Shown piece after piece: positions 23,298 through 32,817 of a stretch of 64,000 nt of DNA. Numbering within the stretch: the stretch's first letter is position 1; every line of letters starts with the position of its first letter. The stretch is taken from NCBI GenBank assembly GCA_037447655.1, contig JBBHKE010003093.1, forward strand, positions 74,216 to 138,215, in the 5' to 3' direction. A program made the translations under genes and the position numbers. The DNA comes from Zygnema cylindricum. Its lineage: Eukaryota > Streptophyta > Zygnematophyceae > Zygnematales > Zygnemataceae. The notes below the pieces were generated by a model that did no database searches, had not been told where the DNA came from, and saw nothing but the letters and a program-made list of their open reading frames with translations.

Positions 23298-26200
23298 ATG
23301 GCCGGGATTGGTGCCACGTGTGGAACAGTCAGATCAGCAACAGTATGGAGACCTTTTCCTCAAAAATTAAGAGTCGATGCGAAAATATGTATTGTTACAG
23401 GATTTCCTTCAACTTCATATGGTAATATTAAAGAAAGAAAGGTCAAATCTAATACAGATGGTCTCAGTCTGTCATCATCTTTCTTCAAAGATGATTTCAA
23501 TAGGTTATCTTCACAGCCACAGTTTATACTTTCAAAAGACAGAAATTGTACGGCTGCAAAGAAACTACAAAGAAATTGTACGGCTGTTATAGAAACAGAA
23601 ACGACAGGAACTCAGGAGACGAAGATTCCTCGAAAACGGTGAGCAAGAATCGTTTGCATACCTAAAACAGTAACTGAATCATATGCACGCTGTTTTATAA
23701 GTACATTAGCCTTTAAATCTCAAGTTTCATAGTGAGGCTATCAGTTGATTAATACGGTTTTATATGGAGTAAGCGGCACCATTTTTTTCTCAGGTTTTTC
23801 TTTCGATACTTTTCATGTTTGATGTTGTTTATATTTCTCTGTGTAATACTGTTATACGTTCTCATTTAGGTTTTAAGTGGTGTCAACTTGCCACAATATG
23901 GTTTGGAAAGTGAAGCATTTATTTCTATCTTAGGACCTTGGTTGCATTTTTTTTTAACCCCGTTTGACAGACTAAAAGTGATAGTAAACCTAGTTTGTTT
24001 TCCTTTTGCAAGTCATATCAGAAGCTTGAATTTTAGAGGATTGTATCTTCATTCATATATGCGCTTTATATTGCACATGATTGACAAATGGAACAATAAT
24101 TTGTGTACTTTGTGCAAGAGTTGTAGTAAACTTGAAAACCCCTTGATGCAATATTTGAGGAGGTGGTGAGTCTGTTCTGTCTTAAATTACAAGTTTTTTT
24201 TTTTTAATCCCACACCGGTTTTTATATTAAACAACGCGATATTTTCTGGTTGCGACAATGTGTCAATTAATCGCATGCAATATATCACATTTCAGCTGTC
24301 AATATGATGGTATATGCTGTGCATTCAGCATTTAACATAGGACTATTACTTAAACATGTCAATGAAAAATTTTATGCACTTTTTCAAGATGGGCTACTTT
24401 TAAATGTAAATGAAAAATCTAATGTAATTTTCCAAGTTGTGGTATGATTGTTACTTTTTAAAGCTCAATGAAAAATCTAATGCATGTCTTTATAATGTGG
24501 TAATGGCTGTTGCTTTTAAAGTCAATGTAAAATCTAATGTATGTTTTCAAAATGTGGCATGGCAGAAAGGTAGGTCGAGGCTCTCGTTTAATAGGTACTG
24601 GCTCAGCTATTCCCAGTGTAGTTATCAGCAATGATCGCCTTTCAACAATAGTTGAAACCAATGATGAGTGGATTGCTACACGAACAGGGATCAGGAACAG
24701 GAGAGTTTTGTCAGGTATTTTTTGGGACATCTAGCCAGGAATCTTATTTTCATCAGCTTTTTTGTTAACAGTTTTAAGTACTCCATTCTTGACGGTCAAG
24801 AAATGTTGAAATTAGCTTGACATTTTGTATGTCTGGATAAGCCAATAATTTGAACCGTGAAAATCAAAAAGCCTTTTCATGATTCTTTGCGGCGAGGTAT
24901 GGATCAGTATGCTTTTGTAATCTGTTTTGGACTTTAAAGTAGTTTTTGCGTTATTGAGAACTTGACAGGCATTGTAACTTAGAAAAATCCACCGACTATA
25001 GCAGCTGATTGTATAGGCTCTATATGGCCATGCAGGGACGGAGAGTTTAACAGAGCTTGCAGTAAATGCTTCAAAAAAAGCCCTGGAAATGGCAAATGTG
25101 GATCCGAAAGAGGTTGACCTTGTTATTCTCTGTACATCAACCCCTGAGGATATCTTTGGTGGAGCATGCCAGGTAAGCGTGGAATGTGGATATTCAAATT
25201 AAAGAAATTAGTGAACTATATATGTTTGAATTGTTGTCAGTCTCAAGGTAGTCAGAAGCAGTGTTGACTGCGTGTTTGTTAGAAACAAATCTGAAAAGCC
25301 CAGGCCAACAAGGTCCTGAAAATTGGTGTCTGTAGAAATAGCATCGGTCTTTTGCTTTTAGTTCAAGATATAGATTGCAATCAATGCCAAAGCTGATATA
25401 GTGTTTGCACTGTACTAAATCCTGCTGCCAAATGGGTTGATGATAGACTGGTTACTAAAAGTGAGCATCCGTACGGTTTTGTGAGTCGTACATATGATTT
25501 CTTTAAAAATTTACAATTACTCAAGTTTTACATACTAAACGGAATTGTAACCAGGCCCTGAGTTTAGAATGTTTTCATCAAACTGCATGGATGTGATTGG
25601 CTAAAAAAGTCTTTGTTCAAGGCACATTTAATGCTTATCACTCTTCTTTCTGCAAGTTTTTAGTAAATCCTGTCCAATGTAAATCGCATAGTGTATGGCT
25701 CAAGGGCTTTGTTCATTCTCAATACTATGTGGTACAACAGATGCTGTTCCTTACAACAAGTGGTTTTGAACTTCAATAGAGATAGTGCTATGCATTTCTT
25801 CCAAAGCTCTGTCCATTCCCTAGTCAAATTGTCTATTTCTGTTCATTGTCTCAGTCAAACCGTCTGTTTCTATTCATGGTCTCAGTGTTTATTCTCTCGT
25901 CACACCGTTCATTTCTTTTCATTCTCTCAGATCCTCTTGGTCAAACCTTCCGTGTCTGTTCATTTTCTCAGTCAAACCATCCATTTCTGTTCATGCCATA
26001 CCGTCTGTTTCTTCATTCTCTTAGTCAAACTGTCTGTTTCTTGTCGTTCTCTTAGTCAAACCGTCTGTTTCTCTTCATTCTCTCAGTCAAACCTCGTCTT
26101 TTTAGCTGTGTACAGGTGCAGGCTGCTCTTGGATGCAAAAGTGCCGTGGCCTTTGACTTGACAGCGGCCTGCAGTGGTTTTGTGATGGGTCTGGTTACAG

Positions 26201-29200
26201 CCACTCGCTTCATTCGAGGTAAGCGACATCGTCTAAACGTAGTTTGTGAATAATGAGATTGACTTCAACCTTCTTGTGCCTGTTACACATGAGCTCAATG
26301 GGTCATTTTCGACAATCAAAATCATCTTGCATAACATGTTATTGTCGGGTCTAATTTCAAGTATCAAATGCATGTTACAAGATGAGCCAGATGATATCAA
26401 CATATGTATGGTAAGCATATGATTGCATGTTCTTTCACGCAGTGACGTTTTTTTTACATGCTTTATCTCCCACTTTTTGTCTTTGTTTCCAGGGAGGCTC
26501 AATATTTTGTAATTGCAGTTATAAAAACTCACATCCACTCCTAAAGAAATAAGTAAATGTGTGTGTGATCTTTTGTGTTGCACCAAAGTCCTTGGACATT
26601 GTTTTGGAGGTTACTTTGATAAATTCACTCCACTTGTTGACAAACTGAACCAAAAGTAAAACCCATAACTAGGGATTAATATCGCATTGGTTGTGGAACC
26701 AATAATCGGCGGTAACGATATCATCGATTATTGATCGGTTGCTTGCCTCGATAATTATCGATATGTACGGGGTAATACGGTACTACTACCATACACGCCA
26801 AAAAAAACTTGGTCCTCAAAAGTAGTGAAGGTCTACGTGCTTGAAAATATTTTGTCCTTGAAATGACAAAATAGAAAATGCCAAAATAATGGTAAGTCTC
26901 CAGTGTGTACAGAAAAGTACAGACAAAGTGCTTTTTGCTATGCTTGAATCAGCTGCAACCGGAGAAATTTGTCTTTTTCTGATCTGTCCTTACTATTTGT
27001 CATGACTGGATTTGTCCTTCATAACGGATTTTTATCGATGGTAAATTCGATATATTTATTGGACCGATAGTTTTTATTGGGAAACTAAATAAAAGTGATA
27101 ATCTTGTTTTTCTACCGATATCAATCCCTAGCCATAATGCATCAGTCACTCAAGGGGGCACTCTGCGGACAATCTTTTTACTGGAGCTAAAATGCTGGGA
27201 TGAATATTGGAGTTTGAGGGGAAGAACAGTTCTCTTAATATGTAATGCATATCACAATTAAAACAATAATCATGGCTGATGCTAACAGTTAATCTATGTT
27301 CTCTAAAGGCTTAGTTAGTCGGATATTTTAAAGAATACCTGCTCAATGAGATGCTATAAATGAAGAAATGAAGAACGTATTCTTGGGAAAGCTTCTACTG
27401 TTGTAGCGCAACTACAATGCCCATGCTATTAGAGTTAATCACTCTAATTTAAGTATTTGACTCAAAATCATAAATTAGTGTTCGTGGCCTGTGATAAGCC
27501 ACGTGGAAGGAGGTAATTTAGTGTTGGTATGTGTAATAAAGCGTCAGCGTCAATAATTCACTAACTATAATAGTGATGGGCGGTGTACTGGCAGTTAATG
27601 CTTGCTGTTATAGATCTTGTACTGCAACTCATTTCAAATATCTGTATCAAATTGTTTTCTCTATGCAGGTGGTGGCTATGAAAAAGTGCTTGTTATTGGG
27701 GCAGATGCTCTCTCGAGATATGTGGACTGGACAGACAGAGGCACATGTATTCTGTTTGGTGATGGATGTGGAGCAGTTGTCCTCCGAGTGAGTTTTTTAG
27801 TTTTTTAGAGTGGCATTTTTCTTTCTTCCTTGTCTTCTCCATTGAGTCCTTGAGACATGGTGTTGGTCGTATCAGACCAGGGGTCCTTGTGATTTGCTTA
27901 TGCTCTGTTTTCTTTATTGTCGTGAAGAAATTACTTTTCGTTTTTAGAATGACATCTGACAGGTAGAAGTTATCCTAAGTTCAATATAGCTGTGGGACAA
28001 ACAGGCAGCTGCCACATCAACACTAATCTAAAACTTTTTAAGATACGTAAATAATATTTTTCGTATTTTTTAACTTTTTTACTATATTTCCGTATCTAAG
28101 TTCTGTAGAGCTTTGGGTTGAACAGGCGGCTGCCGACGATGAGGAGGATGGGCTTTTGGGTTTTGACATGCGCAGCGATGGAGATGGAAATAGGTCAGAA
28201 TTTCTTTGAACTCTCCTCTTTGCCTTCTCATTTTTTTTTTCATGTTAAATGGTATTAAGTTGAGATTGAATAGACCATGAAAAGCTCAAAGCTGAAGGAA
28301 GCATGCTGTCCTTTCTAACAGACGAGAAACCGGTTACATTTGAGCTGAATAAAAATGGATTTGATCGAAATTATTTGAATACAAGCTCTGTATTCAAGTA
28401 ATCAATCCTCACTTGATCGATTTTGCAAAGGAACTCGAGTCCTCTCCATCTCTCTGGGTTTGTTTTTTCTCGCAAATGGAAAATAGAGGCTTTATCCACC
28501 TTCAGGTTTTGAATTTTCTTTATTAATGTTGATTTTCCACTTTTGACTTAAAATGCATCCTCCCAAAACCAATTATCCACAGTCACTTCCTGCGATATAT
28601 TCCAGCTCATTTGTTTTTTATTCTGGCTCCTCTCGTTTTTGTCTGACTCAATCTGTTTTTGATTCTCCCTTGTTTTTCATTCTGTCTCATCTGTTTTCTT
28701 TTCTAATTCCAGCTCGTCTGTTTTTATTTCTGGCTCTTTTGTTTTTAATTCTGGCTCATCTGTTTTTTTGTTTTTACCAGCTCATCTGTTTCTTATTCCG
28801 CTCATCTATCTTTTTATCCTGGCGCATTTCCCTTTTTTATGAAACCGGCCCATCTATTTCTTATTCTATCTCATCTCTTTTTGATTCTACCGACATCTGT
28901 TTTTTTGTTCGTGCTTACCTGTTTTTTTAGTCTGGCTCACCTCTTATTTTTTTAGACTGGTTCCGTTGCTTATTCTGGCTCATCTGTTTCTTATGCTCAC
29001 CTGTTTTTATTCTCACCTGTTTTTTATTTCTCTTTGCTTCCTATCTGGCTCTTTTGTTTGTTCTTCTCATCTCCATTTTTTTCTCATCTGTTTTCTTTTT
29101 CCTCTTTTTATTTGTTTTTGCTTGACCGGCTCATTCGTTTCTTATTCTGGCCCATCTGTTTTTATTTTTATTTGTTTTTATTCTCATCAGTTTCTATTCT

Positions 29201-31089
29201 GGTTTATCCAAAATGTCCAAACAGGCATCTTCATGCAGCTGTCTCTGTCGACTCCAAAGAAATAGCAGAAAACGGATCAGCTATAATGCAGCTTCCCAGC
29301 AAGGCAAATCTTAATTTCATCCAAATGAACGGGAAGGAAGTTTTTAAGTTCGCTGTGAGGGCGGTACCGCAGGTGATGTCCTTAATGCACTACTTGTTGG
29401 GTCCAAGACAAACTTATTTCACCTAAAAGTGTAAAAGGGTAAAGGCTGTTGATAACCTGCGAAGTACAACATGGATTGCAATTAGTGCTAATATGGTCCC
29501 AGTTTTTTATTTTGGCCACTGAACACAAAATGGCGTTAATGATGCTAAATGAATTTTCCTTAAACTTGTGGTTCAAAATCTTCCATGTCATTCACGCCTG
29601 AATTAGAATTAGTATCTCTAATAAATCCTCATACTACTGGTTTCTTAATGCTAATAGCGATTCACGGTGTAGTACTTTGTTTGTTTGATTGTAGTTAATT
29701 ATGTAGCTCAAATGTGCTGAAATTTACTCGTATTTAGCAGTGTTTGTTATATATTTAAAATTATGGAGATCGATTGACTTTCAACTAGTTCCCCATGTTA
29801 TGAGAAAGCATGTTTGAATGTATGAATGTTGACATACTGTTCTCCTTCTGTGTTCTTAAGATGCTAATATTGACATGCTGTTCTTAGTGTTCTTAAGATA
29901 TTAATATTGACACTCTGTTCTCACTTTTTTGTTCTAATTTCACAACAGGTTGTCAATGCGGCAATGGAAGAAGCGGGCCTGACATCTGAAAGTGTGGACT
30001 GGCTATTGTTGCATCAGGTGGGTTCTACCCTCCCTCCCTCCCTCCCTCCCTCTGGTTTCCCCTTATTTCGGATGAAAAGCCAGCGAAAACAAGTTTTTGA
30101 CTTATTTGTTCACGTGGTTGCCAAACTTTGTCTCATCCCGTTAACAACTGAAAGACAAACTGAAGTGAAAAGTTTCCATGTTCTTGTTCTAATGGCGACG
30201 ATGACAATAGCTTGCCCAGAATTCTTATCTATCCTCAATTTAGGAGGGAAAAGAATATATTTAAATGAGTCGTTTTACTAAAAGTATCACACAGTATTGC
30301 AGTGTCCCCAAACTTTGTGAATCCCAGTTTTTCGCTTGAGATTTCGTTTTTAATCGTAATTCCCAATGGCATGAAGTCATATAACTTTGTGCCAGAACAT
30401 TTTAACTTTTTCGTCGACATTTTTGTTTTTACTTATAATCCCTGAGTGCATGTAAGTCAGTCATGTAGCTTTGTTTCGTAACATTTTGACGTTTTTGTTT
30501 CCATTTTTGTTCAAACTTTTGCCGATGTTCTTGTTTTCAAGTCACATATAACTTTTGTACCCTAACATTTTAACATATTTGTTCGCATTTTTGTCGACTT
30601 TTTTGTTTTAAAGTCACATATAACCGTGACATTTTTAGCATCTTGTTCACATTTTTGTCGGTATTTTGTTTGTAAATCACATATATCTTTGTATCATAAC
30701 ATTCTTAACCATATTTGTTCACATTTTGGTCAACATTCGGGTTTCGCATACAACTTTGTACAGTCACATATAACATCCGTACCACAACATTCTAACGTTT
30801 TGTTCGCGTTTTTTTCTTTTTACCTTTTTTGTTTGCGCTTTTCTTTTTCTCCGTTATTGTTTTGCAGGCAAACCAACGGATTTTGGACGCGGTAGCACAG
30901 AAAATGTCGATTCCGTCCGACCGAGTGATTTCAAATTTGCAAAACTACGGGAACACAAGTGCTGCCTCGATTCCTCTGGCTTTAGACGAAGCGGTACGAG
31001 GGGGAAAAGTACAACCGGGACATGTGGTCGCTAGTGCTGGTTTTGGGGCTGGTCTCACATGGGCATCGGCAATTTTTCGATGGGGATAA
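23298..31089 (+). CDS. KASIII: 3-oxoacyl-[ACP] synthase III, plastid (KAS III)
   Basis: KAS III condenses acetyl-CoA with malonyl-ACP, the first step of type II fatty-acid synthesis in the plastid. Exons are 23298-23639, 24570-24714, 25036-25172, 26116-26218, 27669-27787, 28126-28193, 29225-29372, 29949-30017 and 30868-31089, in phase throughout, giving about 450 residues. Catalytic Cys is in TAACSGF (about 227), His in LLLHQAN (about 376, split by an intron) and Asn in NYGNTSAA (about 406). Other signatures are [30 protein letters not shown] and the C-terminal [11 protein letters not shown]. The first ~114 residues are Ser/Thr/Lys rich with few acidic residues early on, as expected of a transit peptide. 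The junction of exons 1 and 2 is the least certain: acceptor at 24569/24570 keeps frame, 24565/24566 does not. All catalytic exons look intact, so the gene is probably functional. Confidence 0.93.
24356..24565 (+). repeat. ~58-bp degenerate tandem array at the 3' end of KAS III intron 1
   Basis: Four units share TCAATGAAAAATCTAATG followed by a T-rich stretch and TTTTAAAG. The last unit runs directly into the 3' splice site. Each unit ends in a pyrimidine-rich run plus AG, that is, a splice-acceptor-like end. Confidence 0.8.
25790..26100 (+). repeat. ~31-bp tandem array before exon 4 of KAS III
   Basis: About nine degenerate units of the form CATTCTCTCAGTCAAACCG + TCTGTTTCTGTT, ending 15 bp before the acceptor at 26115. 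Most units contain a polypyrimidine run followed by CTCAG, so each looks like a weak 3' splice site. Confidence 0.85.
26670..27130. mobile_element. 461-bp hAT-like MITE in KAS III intron 4
   Basis: Terminal inverted repeats are TAGGGATTAATATCG (left) and TAGGGATTGATATCG (right, other strand), one mismatch in 15. Candidate 8-bp flanks are CCCATAAC (26662-26669) and GCCATAAT (27131-27138), matching at 6 of 8. TAGGG-type termini with 8-bp duplications are typical of hAT elements. No transposase is encoded. Confidence 0.7.
27415..27585. mobile_element. 171-bp MITE (CAATGCCCAT / CACCGCCCAT termini) in KAS III intron 4
   Basis: TA flanks both ends. The left end is CAATGCCCATGCTATTAGAG; the right end on the other strand is CACCGCCCATCACTATTATAG. 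It is related to, but distinct from, the CACCGTGAATCG family. Confidence 0.65.
27975..28125 (+). repeat. duplicated 3' splice junction in KAS III intron 5
   Basis: The segment AGTTCAATATAGCTGTGGGA ... ACAG|GCAGCTGCC at 27978-28013 repeats, 121 bp later, as AGTTCTGTAGAGCTTTGGGT ... ACAG|GCGGCTGCC, the true acceptor and exon 6 start. The copy therefore includes the first ~10 bases of the exon. The intact reading frame uses the downstream copy. Confidence 0.8.
28560..29224 (+). repeat. degenerate T-rich tandem array filling the 3' part of KAS III intron 6
   Basis: Roughly 25 units based on TTCTGGCTCATCTGTTTTT, ending immediately at the acceptor before exon 7 (29225). The reading frames across it are Leu/Phe/Ser rich only because of the repeat and are not genes. 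Confidence 0.85.
29648..29672. mobile_element. solitary terminus of the CACCGTGAATCG MITE family
   Basis: GCTAATAGCGATTCACGGTG occurs in KAS III intron 7 with no partner terminus nearby. Confidence 0.5.
29823..29935 (+). repeat. short tandem array before exon 8 of KAS III
   Basis: About three units of TTGACATGCTGTTCT ... GTTCTTAAGATGCTAATA, ending about 14 bp before the acceptor at 29948. Confidence 0.7.
30400..30830 (+). repeat. ~70-bp degenerate tandem array before the last exon of KAS III
   Basis: Five or six units combine TTTTGTTCACATTTTTGTCG with AAGTCACATATAACTTTG and CATAACATTTTAAC. The array grades into the T-rich acceptor of exon 9 (30868). Confidence 0.8.
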
Positions 31090-31260
31090 AAACGGTTATA
31101 AACGGGTATAAACGGTTACAAACGGGTATAAACGTGTCTAAGGTGTCAGTCCAAAATCTCTCGATCTAAAATCTCTTGGTCTAAAATTTGGGTCTAAAAT
31201 CTGGGTTCAAAATCTGGGTCTAAAATCTGGGTTCAAAATCTGGGTCTTAGATCTAAGTTA
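31090..31260 (+). repeat. two short tandem arrays in the KAS III 3' flank
   Basis: Four copies of AAACGGTTATAAACGGGTAT-like sequence directly follow the stop codon (31089-31136). Then come about seven copies of CTAAAATCTGGGTT / CAAAATCTGGGTC (31155-31245). They lie in the probable 3' UTR. Confidence 0.75.
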
Positions 31261-32817
31261 TATATTATTTTTTTGACTCCGAACCGCTTTGCAACGAGTG
31301 GGCAGAAATTAGTATTACCTCACTCGTTTGCAGATCTATTACGGTAGTAGTGGTAGTCGTATAACGTCTGTTTTTATTTAAAAAAAAAAGTTTTTGTTTG
31401 CAAAGTTTCATATTTTCTCATTTCACGGGTAGATTATTGTAGCGGTAAAAGTAGAAAGCCAATTGAATTGTATGTCAATTTTGGAATACAAACAATTTTT
31501 AGGAACATTTTTTTTGTGTTCAGAGCAAGTGCGTCCTTTTTTGGCGATTTTTTTTACGGTCTAGCGTTTGTTTTCTTTCCTTTTCTTTTCTTTCTTTTCT
31601 TTCTTTACTTTCTTATTTTACCTTTTCTTTTCTTTTCTAATTTAAAAAAAAAGAACTAAAAGTGCAAGTAGGATCATAGTGAAACAGATGAGTCGAACAA
31701 GCGTATTTTATACGATGATCTCTGGTTTTAGAGTTTTTGTTTGAAAGTAAATATGGGATGCCCTTCTTTGAGAGCTGTATTAGTGTTGTTACTCTCTCCC
31801 TCTCCCTCTATCTCTCTCTCCCACTCTCTCCAGCTGTTTCAACATTGAGCTGTTTAAACGCTCAATGTTTAAACACCCAGTTGTCTGCAGCCATGTTTGA
31901 GTTTTAAGACGAGAAAAATCAATGTATGAAGCTTCTATATTGAGAGGTTTTGGAAACGACAAAAAGTACAGTAGTATAGTCCATTTTCTAACTAAATTTC
32001 TTGAAATAGCGGAATCCACTGCACAATACTTTTTGTATATTTACAAAACTACATTTCCTAAAAAGATGCAGCTTGTTTTTTTTTTTCTTTAAATAGGTTT
32101 TGTTGCATGTTTAAAAAGATGAACGGAAGAGCACACCATATGTGTCAAAAAGCCATTTTTTCCCCTAAATCAATGTTGGAACCACAACTACGATATCGAC
32201 ATAAATGGTAAAACAAGAAGAAAAGAAAAAAAAAACAAATAAAAAGATTGAAAAACAGAATGAAAGAAGGAAAATAAAACAATAAAATAAAAAGTAACAA
32301 AAGAAAAACAAAAGCAGAGTTGACAAAAATAACAAAAGCCAGAAAGTACATAAAATAACAAAATTGGAAACAACATTTTATACAAAAAACTTCGCAAAAA
32401 GAAACAAACATCATATGACCAATTTTTCCAAAACTTCAAAATACTTCCAAACTTTTGGAATTTTACCATTATTTTTGGTCACAATTTTGACCTCCACTTA
32501 TTTCCTTATAACTCTTGTCATCTTTTCATTCACTATTGTAACATAACGATTTTCAACAAATTGTCATTTTCATTTCCATTTTTAGAAACGATTGAGGAAA
32601 ATCTCAAAACGAAAAAACACCTTTTCTGTCTATTCCTTCTCATTTCATCATCGCCTACTTTCCAAAAAAAAAAAAAAATGAAATAAAAAATACGGAAAAC
32701 ACCAAAAAAAAGACCAAAAAAAAAACCGAAAACTAAAAACGAGAATAAAAAGCGAAAACAAACGACTCTAACAACCTCGAAAATCCTAAAATCTCCCTAA
32801 AAGCTCCCTAGAAACTC
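31261..32817. other. AT-rich intergenic region
   Basis: Poly-A/T tracts and T/C-rich runs dominate. No exon, RNA gene or element boundary is recognisable. It separates the 3' ends of the convergent KAS III and methyltransferase-like genes. Confidence 0.5.

Noticed and set aside
28553-29426. Phe/Leu-rich, membrane-protein-like frames
   Set aside because: They are translations of the T-rich tandem array in KAS III intron 6 and overlap the real exon 7 in another frame.
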